In this document: positions 8,823 to 18,879 of the stretch, one piece after another
Numbering within the stretch: the first letter of the stretch is position 1
Layout of the letters: the number at the start of each line of letters is the position of its first letter
Source: Pseudomonas urmiensis
GTDB taxonomy: Bacteria; Pseudomonadota; Gammaproteobacteria; Pseudomonadales; Pseudomonadaceae
Length of the DNA stretch: 64,000 nucleotides
Direction: 5' to 3'
Assembly (NCBI RefSeq): GCF_014268815.2
Contig: NZ_JABWRE020000001.1
Span: 3,973,001-4,037,000, forward strand
Position numbers and translations under genes: made by a program
The notes under the pieces: generated by a model
The model's input: the letters and a program-made list of their open reading frames with translations, nothing else
What the model was told of the DNA's origin: nothing
The model's database searches: none

Positions 8823-8842
8823 GCGGGGCCGCAAGGCCCCGC
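8823..8842 (+). other. Strong hairpin between algD and alg8
   Basis: GCGGGGCC-GCAA-GGCCCCGC is a perfect 8-bp GC stem closed by a GNRA-type loop, with no T-run after it. It lies 12 nt after the algD stop. It may protect the algD message end or set the algD : alg8 ratio rather than terminate. Confidence 0.6.
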
Positions 8843-8864
8843 TCTTCACTGAATTTCGCGACGG

Positions 8865-10355
8865 ATGCCGAACATGCAAAGGTTCCAGACAGTGCTGTTG
8901 CAGTGCGCCGGGTGGCTGCTCTACATGAGCCTGCTCATGCTGATCGCCCTGGCCCTGCCCAGCGACATCTTCGACTCGCAGTCGAAGCACTTCATCTTCC
9001 TGGTCGGCGCTGTCGGCATCTGGCGCTACTCGATGGGCGCCACCCATTTCATCCGCGGCATGATCTTCCTGTACGGCGTCTACCCGTACCTGCGCAACAA
9101 AGTGCGCAAGCTGGGCAAGGCCGCGGACCCGTCCCACGTGTACCTGATGGTCACCAGTTTTCGTATCGATGCGCTGACCACCGCCCAGGTCTACAGCTCG
9201 GTGATCCGCGAAGCGATCAACTGCGGCTACCCGACCACTGTGGTCTGCTCGCTGGTGGAGAAGTGCGACGAACTGCTGGTGAAAAGCCTGTGGGCAAAAT
9301 ACAACCCGCCTGAACACGTCACCCTCGATTTCGTGCGCATCGCCGGTACCGGCAAGCGCGATGGCCTGGCCTTTGGCTTCCGCGCCATCTCGCGAATGAT
9401 GCCCGACCAGCACGCGGTGGTGGCGGTGATCGATGGCGACACCGTGCTCGGCGAGGGCGTGGTGCGCAAGACCGTACCCTGGTTCAAGCTGTTCCCCAAT
9501 GTCGGTGGCCTGACCACCAACGAATTCTGCGAAGTGCGCGGCGGCTACATCATGAGCGAGTGGCACAAGCTGCGCTTCGCCCAGCGCCACATCAACATGT
9601 GCTCGATGGCCCTGTCCAAGCGCGTGCTGACCATGACCGGGCGGATGTCGATGTTCCGCGCCAGCGTGGTGACCAACCCCGAGTTCATCGCCGACGTCGA
9701 GAGCGACTCGCTGATGCACTGGCGCCTGGGCCGCTTCAAGTTCCTCACCGGCGACGACAAGTCGAGCTGGTTCAGCCTGATGCGCCTGGGCTACGACACC
9801 TTCTATGTGCCGGATGCGGCGATCAACACGGTCGAGCACCCGCCGGAAAAAAGCTTCCTCAAGGCCAGCCGCAAACTCATGTACCGCTGGTACGGCAACA
9901 ACCTGCGGCAGAACTCGCGCGCCTTGGGCCTGGGCCTCAAGCGCCTGGGGCTGTTCACCAGCGTGGTGCTGTTCGACCAGCGCGTGTCGATGTGGACCAG
10001 CCTGCTCGGCCTGACCGTCGCGGTGATCGCCAGCCTCAAGTTCGGCATGGCCTTCCTGCTGGTGTACCTGCTGTGGATCGGCATCACCCGGCTGATCCTG
10101 ACCATCATGCTGCTGTGCTCGGGCCACAGCGTGGGTCCGGCCTATCCCGTGATTCTCTATTACAACCAGATCGTCGGCGCGTTGATGAAGATCTACGTGT
10201 TCTTCCGCCTCGACAAGCAGTCCTGGACCCGCCAGCCCACTGCCCTCAAGCGTGACCTTGCCAGCTTTCAACAATGGTTCAACACCTGGTCCTCCCGCAC
10301 CATGACCTTCTCGGCCGCGAGCATCTTCGTCGCCGTGCTGTTCATGGTCGTGTGA
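8865..10355 (+). CDS. alg8: Alginate polymerase Alg8
   Basis: Inner-membrane family 2 glycosyltransferase that polymerises GDP-mannuronate into polymannuronate. The 496-aa product has N-terminal membrane segments ([16 protein letters not shown], then [11 protein letters not shown]), a cytosolic GT-A domain with the acidic motif [12 protein letters not shown], the acceptor region [11 protein letters not shown], and C-terminal membrane helices. It acts with Alg44 and needs c-di-GMP bound to Alg44. ATG 8874 is an alternative start. The length matches the P. aeruginosa protein closely. Confidence 0.97.
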   Translation: MPNMQRFQTVLLQCAGWLLYMSLLMLIALALPSDIFDSQSKHFIFLVGAVGIWRYSMGATHFIRGMIFLYGVYPYLRNKVRKLGKAADPSHVYLMVTSFRIDALTTAQVYSSVIREAINCGYPTTVVCSLVEKCDELLVKSLWAKYNPPEHVTLDFVRIAGTGKRDGLAFGFRAISRMMPDQHAVVAVIDGDTVLGEGVVRKTVPWFKLFPNVGGLTTNEFCEVRGGYIMSEWHKLRFAQRHINMCSMALSKRVLTMTGRMSMFRASVVTNPEFIADVESDSLMHWRLGRFKFLTGDDKSSWFSLMRLGYDTFYVPDAAINTVEHPPEKSFLKASRKLMYRWYGNNLRQNSRALGLGLKRLGLFTSVVLFDQRVSMWTSLLGLTVAVIASLKFGMAFLLVYLLWIGITRLILTIMLLCSGHSVGPAYPVILYYNQIVGALMKIYVFFRLDKQSWTRQPTALKRDLASFQQWFNTWSSRTMTFSAASIFVAVLFMVV

Positions 10356-10392
10356 GCCACCCCGGATCGGATACAACAGGAACGAAATCGCC

Positions 10393-11559
10393 ATGAATAC
10401 CGCCGTGAACGTCAATGTCGTGCATGAGTCCGAAGCCCAGCGCCAGCACGCCCGGGTCCGCATCCCCGCCAAGCTGCGCTTCCTGGATGGCAATCGCGAG
10501 CCACAAGAGGTCAAGGTCGACGACCTCTCCGCTGGGGGCCTGTCCTTCCATGCCAAGCGCGCGCTGCCGATCGGCGATGTGCTGCGCGGTCGCCTGCAGT
10601 TCGTGGTCGACAACCTCGGCCTGTCGATGGATATCGAATTCCTCGTGCGTGCCAGCGACCCCGCCACCGGCCGTACCGGCGCCGAGTTCCAGAACCTGGA
10701 ACCGCGTGACATCGCCACCCTGCGCCACATCATCACCTCGCACCTGTCCGGTGAACTGATCACCGCCGGTGACGTGCTCAGTACCTTGCAGCGCGACAAC
10801 TTCACCAAGGCGCGCAAGCAGAAAGACGGCGGCTCGGGCCTGAGCGCCTTCGGCCGCCTGCGCGCCGTGACCGTGACCCTCGGCGTGTTCGTGGTGGGTA
10901 TCGCCGCCTTCGGCTTCGTCGCCAAGTCGCTGTATGGCATGTACTTCGTCAGCCATGCCGAAGCCGGTGTGGTCGCAGTGCCGACCACCACCGTCACCAT
11001 GCCGCGCGATGGCACCGTCAAAAGCCTGGTGGAGAGCGGCGGCCAAGTGGTCAAGGGCGCGCCGCTGGCAAGCTTCAGCACCAGCATGCTGGACATGCTC
11101 AAGGGCCATCTGGACGACGCGCAATTGGAGCCGGCCAAAGTCGAGGAACTGTTCGGCAAGCAGCTCGCTGGCACCCTCACCAGCCCCTGCGACTGCGTGG
11201 TTGCGCAGCAACTGGTGGACGACGACCAGTACGCCAGCAAAGGCCAGCCGATCTTCCAGCTGATCCCCCGCACCACCAACCCGATGATCGAGGCGCGCTT
11301 CAGCTATCGCCAGTTCGACGAGGTCAAGCCAGGCACCCGGGTCAACTTCCAGATTGCCGGCGAAGACGAAGTACGCACGGGTCAGATCGTCAGCAGCGCC
11401 AGCCTCAACAGCGCAGACCTGGCCTCCGACATCCGCGTGCAGATCAAGCCAGACGGCGCGCTGCCTGCTGAACTGGCCGGTCGCCCAGCGTCGGTCAACA
11501 GCGACCGCGGTCCGTCGCTGAACTGGCTGATCGACAAAGCCGTCGCCCGTGGGCTTTAA
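10393..11559 (+). CDS. alg44: Alginate co-polymerase Alg44, PilZ c-di-GMP receptor
   Basis: 388 aa. The N-terminal PilZ domain carries the c-di-GMP-binding residues Arg17 and Arg21 (RQHAR) and the DxSxxG motif Asp44-Ser46 (DLSAGG), at the same positions as in P. aeruginosa. A single membrane helix follows (about residues 155-180), then a periplasmic HlyD-like barrel-sandwich region. It links polymerisation by Alg8 to the periplasmic export scaffold and makes the operon responsive to c-di-GMP after translation. It follows alg8 by 37 bp. Confidence 0.97.
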   Translation: MNTAVNVNVVHESEAQRQHARVRIPAKLRFLDGNREPQEVKVDDLSAGGLSFHAKRALPIGDVLRGRLQFVVDNLGLSMDIEFLVRASDPATGRTGAEFQNLEPRDIATLRHIITSHLSGELITAGDVLSTLQRDNFTKARKQKDGGSGLSAFGRLRAVTVTLGVFVVGIAAFGFVAKSLYGMYFVSHAEAGVVAVPTTTVTMPRDGTVKSLVESGGQVVKGAPLASFSTSMLDMLKGHLDDAQLEPAKVEELFGKQLAGTLTSPCDCVVAQQLVDDDQYASKGQPIFQLIPRTTNPMIEARFSYRQFDEVKPGTRVNFQIAGEDEVRTGQIVSSASLNSADLASDIRVQIKPDGALPAELAGRPASVNSDRGPSLNWLIDKAVARGL

Positions 11560-11571
11560 GAGGATCTGACC

Positions 11572-13059
11572 ATGACCCTCCAGCATACGAACTTCGTGGG
11601 AGCGAGCTTGCCTCGCGACAGCGCCCGAGCAGGCGACCGTCATCGCGGGGCAAGCCCACTCCCACGCACTGCGACGTTGCTCGCCATCGCCATCACTTTG
11701 GCCGGCTGCGCGGGCCTGCCCGACCAGCGCCTGGCCAACGAAGCGATGAAGCGTGGCGACACCGCCACCGCCGAGCGCAACTACAAGGCCCTGGCCGACC
11801 TCGGCTACAGCGACGCCCAAGTGGGCCTAGCCGACATCAAAGTCGCCTCCCGCGACCCCGCCCAGCTCAAGGAGGCCGAGGCCACCTACCGCGACGCCGC
11901 TGCCACTTCGCCGCGTGCCCAGGCGCGCCTTGGCCGCCTGCTGGTGGCCAAGCCCGACAGCACCCAGGCTGAACGCGAAGAAGCCGAGACCCTGCTCAAG
12001 CTCGCCGCCAAGCAAGGCGAAGGCAACACCCTGATCCCGCTGGCGATGCTCTACCTGCAGTACCCGCAGAGCTTCCCCAACGTCAACGCGCAACAGCAGA
12101 TCGAGCAATGGCGCGCCGCCGGCCAGCCGGAAGCGGGCCTGGCGCAGATCCTGCTCTACCGCACCCAGGGCACCTACGACCAGCACCTGGATGACGTCGA
12201 GAACATCTGCAAGGCCGCAATCAACAGCACCGACATCTGCTACGTCGAGCTGGCCACCGTCTACCAGAAACGCAACCAGGCCGACCAGCGCAACGCCCTG
12301 CTCGAGCAGCTCAAGGCCGGCTATGCCCGCGGCACTGTGCCGGCTACCCGGGTCGACAGCGTCGCCCGCGTGCTGGCTGATCGCAACCTCGGCCAAACCG
12401 ATGAGAAGACCGCCAAGGAGCTGCTCGAACACGTGGCCCCGGTCAACCCAGCCTCCTGGGCCAGCCTCGCCCAGCTGCTGTACGACTTCCCCGAACTGGG
12501 TGACACCGAACAGTTGCTGGCCTACATCGAAAAGGGCCGCGCCGCCGAACAGCCACGCGCCGAACTGCTGCTGGGCCGCCTCTACTACGAAGGCAAGACC
12601 CTGCCGGCCGATGCCGAGAAAGCCCAAACCCACTTGCAGGCCGCAGCCGATGCCGGCGAGATCAGCGCCCACTACTACCTCGGCCAGCTCTATCGCCGGG
12701 GCTATCTGGGCCAGGTCGAGCCACAGAAGGCCGTCGACCACCTGCTCAGCGCCGCTCGCGGCGGTCAGCTCAGCGCCGACTACGCCTTGGCCCAGCTGTA
12801 CAGCGAAGGCCACGGCATTCGCCAGAATCCGGGCAATGCCTGGGTGTTCGCCCAGTTGGCCCAGGCCAACCCCACCGAACAGTCCAGCGCCATGCTGCAA
12901 CAACTCGATCAGCAACTGACGCCTGACCAGCGCAGCCAGGCCGAGCGCCTGCTGGCGCAGGAGAAGCAGGCGCGCGGCAGCATGGCCCAGGGCGCCAACA
13001 GCGTCATGGCCATCGAAGCCCTGCAAGACGATGAAGACGCCGAGGACGCCTCCCTATGA
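11572..13059 (+). CDS. algK: Alginate export lipoprotein AlgK (TPR scaffold) with an abnormal signal peptide
   Basis: Outer-membrane lipoprotein with Sel1/TPR-like repeats that positions AlgE and the periplasmic complex. The 495-aa product has the lipobox LAGC (Cys46), then [16 protein letters not shown] as in other AlgK proteins. Repeats such as [22 protein letters not shown] and [15 protein letters not shown] fill the C-terminal half. The oddity is the N-terminus: residues 8-33 are encoded by an inverted pair of REP sequences (11595-11668), giving a 45-residue leader with a highly charged insert before the hydrophobic core. The frame stays open, so a functional leader is plausible. The start at 11572 has a GAGGAT-like site. 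The stop overlaps algE as ATGA. Confidence 0.95.
   Translation: MTLQHTNFVGASLPRDSARAGDRHRGASPLPRTATLLAIAITLAGCAGLPDQRLANEAMKRGDTATAERNYKALADLGYSDAQVGLADIKVASRDPAQLKEAEATYRDAAATSPRAQARLGRLLVAKPDSTQAEREEAETLLKLAAKQGEGNTLIPLAMLYLQYPQSFPNVNAQQQIEQWRAAGQPEAGLAQILLYRTQGTYDQHLDDVENICKAAINSTDICYVELATVYQKRNQADQRNALLEQLKAGYARGTVPATRVDSVARVLADRNLGQTDEKTAKELLEHVAPVNPASWASLAQLLYDFPELGDTEQLLAYIEKGRAAEQPRAELLLGRLYYEGKTLPADAEKAQTHLQAAADAGEISAHYYLGQLYRRGYLGQVEPQKAVDHLLSAARGGQLSADYALAQLYSEGHGIRQNPGNAWVFAQLAQANPTEQSSAMLQQLDQQLTPDQRSQAERLLAQEKQARGSMAQGANSVMAIEALQDDEDAEDASL
11595..11668. repeat. REP inverted pair inside the algK coding sequence
   Basis: Two facing copies of the genome's REP core (GTGGGAGCGAGCTTGCC… and …CGCGGGGCAAGCCCACTCCCAC) lie in the 5' end of algK and encode [14 protein letters not shown] … RGASPLPRT. 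The left copy has diverged slightly (GAGCTTGCCTCGCG). Confidence 0.9.
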
Positions 13060-14534
13060 CGCTCAACCCTTTCGTGAAAGCCGGTATCGGCCTGAGCTTC
13101 GCCCTGCTGTGGTCGTGCCCGACCCTGGCTGACATGACTGCGCAGAAGAACTTCGGCCTGGAAGTGAAAGTCACTGCTCAATCCGAAGACGACCGCGACC
13201 TGGGCACCCGCTCCGGCGGTGACGTCAACGGCCTGGGCCTGGACCTGCGCCCCTGGGTATATGGCGAGCGCGGTAACTGGAACGCCTACGCCATGGGCCA
13301 GGCGGTGACCGCCACCGACATCATCGAGACCGACACCCTGCGCGCCTCGGACGATGGCAGCGCCATCGATACCGGCGACGACAGCCGCCAGCCCGACAAA
13401 AGCTACCTGGCCCTGCGCGAGTTCTGGGTCGGCTACAACGGCTTCACGCCCTACCCCGGCGAATACCTGCGCTTTGGCCGGCAACGCCTGCGCAACGACG
13501 ACGGCATGTGGCGCGACACCAATATCGAGGCGCTGAACTGGACCTTCGACACCACCCTGCTCAAGGCCGATGTCGGCGTTGCCCAGCGCTTCAGCGAATA
13601 CCGCACCGACCTGACTGAGCTGGCCGCCGAAGACGAAGACCGCACGCACGTCTACGGCAACGTCGCCGCGCAGTGGACGCCAGGTCACTGGGTTGGCCTG
13701 CGCGCCCATCACACCCATGACAGCGGCAGCCTGAACAAACCCGGCGAGACCATCGACACCCTCGACAAGACCCGCACTGGCGATCTCACCTGGCTTGGCC
13801 TTGAGGCCAACAGCGATGCCTACAACTGGCGCAACGACCACACCGTCAACTACTGGGGCAGCCTGACCTGGCTGACCGGCGATCGCGACAAGCTCAGCAG
13901 CGAGACGCGCAATGGCGAGCAAGTGGTTACCGGCAAGCAGAGCGGTGACGTCAACGCCTGGGCCACCGACCTGGGTATCCGCCTGCGCCTGGACCCCAAC
14001 TGGCAGGTCGGCGCCGCCTATGCCCGCGGCAGCGGCGGGGGTGGCAGCGACGGCTCGAACAACTTCGAACAGACCGGCCTTGAGAGCAATCGCTCCAACT
14101 TCACCGGCACCCGTTCGCGCGTCCACCGCTTCGGCGAGGCCTTCCGTGGCGAGCTGGGCAACTTGCAGGCAGCCACCCTGTTCGCCTCCTGGCAGCTGCG
14201 CGAGGACTACGACGCAAGCTTCATCTACCACAAGTTCTGGCGCGTCGATGACCAACAGAACATCGGCTCCAGCGGCATCAATGCGGTGGTCGAGGACAAC
14301 GGCGTCAACCGCCCGCTGATCAGCGGCGAGAAGGACCTGGGCCAAGAGATGGACGTGGTCGTCACCAAGTACTTCAAGCAAGGCTTGCTGCCGGCTTCGC
14401 TGAGCCAGTCGATCGACGAACCGTCGGCCCTGGTACGCCTGCGCGCGGGTGTCTTCAAGCCGGGTGACGCCTATGGCAAAGAAGCCGATTCGTACATGCA
14501 CCGCGCCTTTGTCGACGTGATCTGGCGCTTCTGA
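13056..14534 (+). CDS. algE: Outer-membrane alginate export porin AlgE
   Basis: 492 aa. A signal peptide (cleavage near LADMTAQ) precedes an 18-strand beta-barrel domain with alternating aromatic and polar residues, and the chain ends in the outer-membrane signature IWRF. AlgE is the anion-selective pore through which alginate leaves the cell, docked on AlgK. The ATG overlaps the algK stop (ATGA), so translation is coupled. Length and order match the family. Confidence 0.97.
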   Translation: MTLNPFVKAGIGLSFALLWSCPTLADMTAQKNFGLEVKVTAQSEDDRDLGTRSGGDVNGLGLDLRPWVYGERGNWNAYAMGQAVTATDIIETDTLRASDDGSAIDTGDDSRQPDKSYLALREFWVGYNGFTPYPGEYLRFGRQRLRNDDGMWRDTNIEALNWTFDTTLLKADVGVAQRFSEYRTDLTELAAEDEDRTHVYGNVAAQWTPGHWVGLRAHHTHDSGSLNKPGETIDTLDKTRTGDLTWLGLEANSDAYNWRNDHTVNYWGSLTWLTGDRDKLSSETRNGEQVVTGKQSGDVNAWATDLGIRLRLDPNWQVGAAYARGSGGGGSDGSNNFEQTGLESNRSNFTGTRSRVHRFGEAFRGELGNLQAATLFASWQLREDYDASFIYHKFWRVDDQQNIGSSGINAVVEDNGVNRPLISGEKDLGQEMDVVVTKYFKQGLLPASLSQSIDEPSALVRLRAGVFKPGDAYGKEADSYMHRAFVDVIWRF

Positions 14535-14551
14535 GCCGGGAGAGGAAAGCT

Positions 14552-16108
14552 ATGAACCTGCACCCGCATCTTCGCCACAGTCTGCTCGCCAGCGCCTTGC
14601 TGCTGGCCGCAGGCATGGTCCAGGCCGCCGAGCCGGAAATGGCCAAAGGTCTGCAGCAGGCCAAGACCTACACGGTATCCAGTGCGCCGGTCGAGCCGCT
14701 GCACATGGATCCGCCCAAGCTGCCCGATCTTTCCGGCTATACCGCGCAAGCGGTGCAAAAGAAGATCGATCGCAGCCGCAAGGGCAAGGTCAGCGTGCGC
14801 CGCATGCTCCAGGAAGAGTCGCTCAAGGAGTTCATCGGCGGCGACAACAAGGCCGCCGAATGGGTCCAGCGCCAGCACGGCATTCCCCGGGCGATCTTCG
14901 TCGATGACGGGCATGTCGACATGGCGCAGCTGAGCAAGCAGGTGCCTGACCAGTATCTGCGCGAAGTCTCGCCTGGGGTGTTCCTTGCCCGCCTGCCGAT
15001 CGTGGTCGGACAGAAGGGCATCCTTGAGATCGACGGCAAGGTCAAGGAGCTGCGCCTGTCGCAAGAGGGCGGCTCGTTCCTGGTCAACGACGGCAGGCTG
15101 TTCGTCAGCGACACCCAGGTCACCGGCTGGCGCGAGAAGGACAACGGCCCATCGACCTTCCGCTCGCCCAAGGAATTTCGCCCCTTCTTGCTGTCGTGGG
15201 GTGGCACCGAGACCTACATCGTCAACAGCAAGATGGCCAGCTTCGGCTACGCCAAGTCCAAGTCGTATGGCGTGAGCATCTCGCAGTACACGCCGAACAT
15301 GGCCAAGCGCATGGGCCGCCCGGAACCGACCGGCTGGATCATCGGCTCCGAGTTCAGCGACATGTGGTACGGCTTCTATTGCTACGAGACCAGCGACTTC
15401 GTGGTCAAGGACAGCACCTACCGCGACAACATCGTCTACGGCATCGACCCACACGACCGCTCGCACCGGCTGATCATCGCTGGCAACACCGTGTACGGCA
15501 CCAAGAAGAAGCACGGCATCATCGTTTCGCGTGAGGTCAACGACAGCTGGATCATCAACAACAAGAGCTACGACAACAAGCTCTCCGGGGTAGTGATCGA
15601 CCGTAACAGCGTCAACAACCTGATCGCCTACAACGAGATCTACCGCAACCATACCGACGGCATCACCTTGTACGAAAGCGGCGACAACCTGATCTGGGGC
15701 AACAAGCTGATCAACAACCGTCGCCACGGCATTCGCGTGCGTAACAGCGTCAACATCCGCCTGTATGAAAACGTCGCCATGGCCAACGGCCTGGTCGGGG
15801 TCTACGGGCACATCAAGGACCTGTCCGACACTGACCGCGACATCGCCCTTGACCCGTTCGATACCAAGGTCTCGTTGATCGTCGTCGGCGGTGAGCTGGC
15901 GGCCAATGGTTCCGGGCCTTTGTCGATCGACTCGCCGCTGTCGGTCGAGCTGTACAAGGTGTCCATGCTCGCCCCGCGCAAAGCCAGCGGCATCAGCCTC
16001 AATGGCGTGCTTGGCGAGCGCCAGGACGAAATCCTCGACCTGCTGGTACGCCAGCAGAAGGCCGTGCTGATCGACCCGGTCGAACGCCAGACCGAAATGA
16101 TCGATTAA
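14552..16108 (+). CDS. algG: Periplasmic mannuronan C5-epimerase AlgG
   Basis: Converts mannuronate to guluronate residues in the polymer. 518 aa with a signal peptide (ALLLAAGMVQAAEP), an N-terminal beta domain and a right-handed parallel beta-helix (CASH repeats, e.g. DNIVYGI, NNKSYDNKLSGVVI, YRNHTDGITLYES). The catalytic DPHD motif is at residues 299-302. A GAGAGGAAA ribosome-binding site precedes the ATG. AlgG is also part of the periplasmic scaffold that protects the chain from AlgL. Confidence 0.97.
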   Translation: MNLHPHLRHSLLASALLLAAGMVQAAEPEMAKGLQQAKTYTVSSAPVEPLHMDPPKLPDLSGYTAQAVQKKIDRSRKGKVSVRRMLQEESLKEFIGGDNKAAEWVQRQHGIPRAIFVDDGHVDMAQLSKQVPDQYLREVSPGVFLARLPIVVGQKGILEIDGKVKELRLSQEGGSFLVNDGRLFVSDTQVTGWREKDNGPSTFRSPKEFRPFLLSWGGTETYIVNSKMASFGYAKSKSYGVSISQYTPNMAKRMGRPEPTGWIIGSEFSDMWYGFYCYETSDFVVKDSTYRDNIVYGIDPHDRSHRLIIAGNTVYGTKKKHGIIVSREVNDSWIINNKSYDNKLSGVVIDRNSVNNLIAYNEIYRNHTDGITLYESGDNLIWGNKLINNRRHGIRVRNSVNIRLYENVAMANGLVGVYGHIKDLSDTDRDIALDPFDTKVSLIVVGGELAANGSGPLSIDSPLSVELYKVSMLAPRKASGISLNGVLGERQDEILDLLVRQQKAVLIDPVERQTEMID

Positions 16109-16122
16109 GGAAAGCCAAGACC

Positions 16123-17565
16123 ATGACGACCCCACACCTGATGAAACTGCTCGGTCTGTCCGCCGCCCTGCTGGCGATCAGCCAAGGCGTGCGCGCCGAA
16201 GACGTGCAAGCGCCAAGCTTCAGCGCCGAGCCCTGCTGCCAGCTGTGCCCAGAAGCACATGACGCCAGCCGCTACACCACTCGCTACCAGCAGAACTTCA
16301 CCACCCTGGTGCAGGCGCAAGGCGACTGGCTGTTCCGAACCCGCGAAGACCTGCGCACCGAGTTCACCACCACTGCCGCCGGCTACAAGCGCTTGCAGCA
16401 GGTACACGACGCGTTCAAGAAACGCGGCGTTGAACTGGTGGTGGTGTACCAGCCAACCCGTGGCCTGGTGAACCGCAACATGCTCAACCCGCAAGAGAAA
16501 GCCGCCTTCGACTACCAGAAGGCGCTGGGTAACTACCAGGCCATGCTGCAGCGCTTCGCCAAGATGGGCTACAGCGTGCCGGACCTGTCGCCGCTGACCA
16601 ACGAGCAACTGGCCGCCGCCGACCAGGGCAAGGACTTCTACTTCCGCGGCGACCAGCACTGGACCCCGTATGGCGCCGAGCGCGCAGCGAAGATCGTCGC
16701 CGATACGGTGCACAAGATGCCCGCCTTCGAGGGCATCCCGCGCAAGGAATTCGAAACTCACAAATCCGGGCGCATGGGCAAGACCGGCACCCTGCACAAC
16801 GTCGCCGGCCAGCTCTGTGGCACCAGCTATGCGGTGCAGTACATGGACCAGTTCGCCACTGAGCCGAAGGGTTCGAGCGGCGGCGACGACCTGTTCGGTG
16901 ACAGCGGCAACGCCGAGATCACCCTGGTCGGCACCAGCCACAGCGGCAAGAACTACAACTTCTCGGGCTTCCTGCAGCAGTACATCGGCGCCGACGTGCT
17001 CAACGTCGCCTTCCCTGGTGGCGGCCTGGAAGGGGCGATGATCCAGTACCTGGGCAGCGAAGAGTTCCAGAAAAACCCACCGAAGATCCTCATCTGGGAG
17101 TTCTCGCCGCTGTATCGCCTGGACCAGGAAACCATCTGGCGGCAGATCCTCGGCCTGCTCGACGATGGCTGCGACGATCGCCCGGCGCAGATGAGCGCCA
17201 GCGCCACCCTCAAGCCCGGCAAGAACGAGCTGATGGTCAACGGCAAGGGCGGCGTGATCAAGGATCTGGTCAACCGCAACCTGCAGATGGACATCAAGTT
17301 CGAGGACACCTCGGTCAAGGTTCTGCAGGCCACCTTGTGGTACCTCAACGGCCGTCATGAAGACATCAAGATCGAGAAACCGGAAACCTCCGACACCGAC
17401 GGGCGTTTCGTCTTCCAACTGCGTGAAGACGAAGACTGGGCCAGCCAGAACCTGCTGGCGCTGGAAGTCCAGGGGCCAGAACAAGGCACCCAGAAGGTCG
17501 AGGCCAAGCTGTGCAAACGCAACAACTTCGCCAGCCCCGCGCACACCGCGCAAGCTGGCCAGTGA
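16123..17565 (+). CDS. algX: Alginate O-acetyltransferase AlgX
   Basis: 480 aa. Signal peptide (to GVRAED), an SGNH-like acetyltransferase domain and a C-terminal carbohydrate-binding module. The catalytic triad is visible: Asp177 and His179 in RGDQHW, and the serine in GTSHSG (Ser272), each offset by three from the P. aeruginosa numbering. It transfers acetyl groups onto mannuronate in the periplasm, supplied through AlgI, AlgJ and AlgF. AAGGAAAG lies upstream of the start. Confidence 0.97.
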   Translation: MTTPHLMKLLGLSAALLAISQGVRAEDVQAPSFSAEPCCQLCPEAHDASRYTTRYQQNFTTLVQAQGDWLFRTREDLRTEFTTTAAGYKRLQQVHDAFKKRGVELVVVYQPTRGLVNRNMLNPQEKAAFDYQKALGNYQAMLQRFAKMGYSVPDLSPLTNEQLAAADQGKDFYFRGDQHWTPYGAERAAKIVADTVHKMPAFEGIPRKEFETHKSGRMGKTGTLHNVAGQLCGTSYAVQYMDQFATEPKGSSGGDDLFGDSGNAEITLVGTSHSGKNYNFSGFLQQYIGADVLNVAFPGGGLEGAMIQYLGSEEFQKNPPKILIWEFSPLYRLDQETIWRQILGLLDDGCDDRPAQMSASATLKPGKNELMVNGKGGVIKDLVNRNLQMDIKFEDTSVKVLQATLWYLNGRHEDIKIEKPETSDTDGRFVFQLREDEDWASQNLLALEVQGPEQGTQKVEAKLCKRNNFASPAHTAQAGQ

Positions 17566-17573
17566 GGCGAACC

Positions 17574-18677
17574 ATGACCAACACTCGCACCATCACCGCC
17601 CCCGCCCTGCTCGCCCTGGCGCTGTTTGGCAGTGCCGCGCATGCCGCGTTGGTGCCGCCCCAGGGTTACTACGCCGGGATCGAGCAGATCAAGACCACCG
17701 ACGGCAAGTTCCAGTGTGAAGCGGCGCCCAAGCCCTACACCGGTGCGCTGCAATTTCGCAGCAAGTACGAAGGCTCGGACAAGGCCCGGGCGACGCTCAA
17801 CCTGGCGTCGGAAAAAGCCTTCCGCAGTTCCACCCAGGACATCACCACGCTGGAGCGCGGCATCAGCAAGATGGTCGGTCAGTACATGCGTGACGGCCGC
17901 CCGGCCCAGCTCGATTGTGCACTGAGCTGGCTCGGCACGTGGGCGCGCGCCGATGCCTTGATGTCGACCGACTACAACCACACCGGCAAGTCCATGCGCA
18001 AATGGGCGCTGGGCAGCATGAGTGGTTCGTGGTTGCGTCTTAAGTTCTCCAACTCCCAGCCACTGGCCGCGCACCAGGCCGAGGCCGAACTGATCGAGAA
18101 GTGGTTCGCCCGCCTCGCCGAACAGACCGTGCGCGACTGGAGCGACCTGCCGCTGGAGAAGATCAACAACCACAGCTACTGGGCGGCCTGGTCGGTCATG
18201 GCCACCGCCGTGGCAACTGACCGCCGCGACCTGTTCGACTGGGCGGTGAAGGAATACAAGGTCGGCGCCAACCAGATCGATGAGCAGGGCTTCTTGCCCA
18301 ACGAGCTCAAGCGCAAGCAGCGCGCGCTGGCCTATCACAACTACGCCCTGCCGCCACTGGCGATGATCGCCAGTTTCGCCCAGGTCAATGGTGTCGACCT
18401 GCGCGGTGAGAACAACAACGCCTTGCAGCGCCTGGGCCAGAAAGTCTTGGCCGGTGCCAAGGACCCGAGTGCGTTCAAGCGCCGCAATGGGGAGAAGCAG
18501 GACATGAAAGACCTCAAGGTCGACAGCAAGTACTCCTGGCTCGAACCCTATTGCAGCCTCTACGCCTGCAACGGCGACACCTTGCAGCGCAAACGGGGCA
18601 TGCAGCCGTTCGACAGTTTCCGCCTCGGCGGCAACCTGACCCGGGTCTACGACCCGAGCGCAGAAAGCAAGAAGTAA
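17574..18677 (+). CDS. algL: Periplasmic poly(beta-D-mannuronate) lyase AlgL
   Basis: 367 aa. A signal peptide ([13 protein letters not shown]) precedes an (alpha/alpha)-barrel lyase domain of polysaccharide lyase family 5. The conserved NNHSYW motif carries Asn199 and His200, which neutralise the carboxylate, and a tyrosine-bearing motif ([13 protein letters not shown]) supplies the general acid/base. AlgL clears polymer that leaks into the periplasm. ATG 17574 is chosen because the signal peptide starts there; the frame is open upstream to 17511 inside algX. A REP pair follows the stop. Confidence 0.97.
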   Translation: MTNTRTITAPALLALALFGSAAHAALVPPQGYYAGIEQIKTTDGKFQCEAAPKPYTGALQFRSKYEGSDKARATLNLASEKAFRSSTQDITTLERGISKMVGQYMRDGRPAQLDCALSWLGTWARADALMSTDYNHTGKSMRKWALGSMSGSWLRLKFSNSQPLAAHQAEAELIEKWFARLAEQTVRDWSDLPLEKINNHSYWAAWSVMATAVATDRRDLFDWAVKEYKVGANQIDEQGFLPNELKRKQRALAYHNYALPPLAMIASFAQVNGVDLRGENNNALQRLGQKVLAGAKDPSAFKRRNGEKQDMKDLKVDSKYSWLEPYCSLYACNGDTLQRKRGMQPFDSFRLGGNLTRVYDPSAESKK

Positions 18678-18698
18678 CACACATGTGAAAGTGAACTG

Positions 18699-18788
18699 CG
18701 TGGGAGCGGGCTTGCCCCGCGATAGCGTCGGCAGGCGCAGCGGTGTTGTCGCCATTGACGCTATCGCGGGGCAAGCCCGCTCCCACGC
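18699..18788. repeat. REP inverted pair between algL and algI
   Basis: GCGTGGGAGCGGGCTTGCC… and its inverted partner flank a short spacer and form a long perfect stem. It splits the alginate operon into algD-algL and algIJFA. The remaining ~90 bp before algI hold only a G-rich run and the AAGGAG ribosome-binding site. Confidence 0.95.
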
Positions 18789-18879
18789 ACAGTGCTCTTA
18801 CATCAGGTGACCCTGCACTTTTCGTGGGGGGTTTGGGGGGCTGCTGCCCCGGATGCTGTGAACAATAAGGAGAACCGGG

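Noticed and set aside
8595..11279. 894-codon open frame on the minus strand across algD-alg8-alg44
   Set aside because: Shadow of GC-rich genes on the plus strand; His/Gln/Ala-rich translation with no domain, while the plus-strand alginate proteins match their families throughout.
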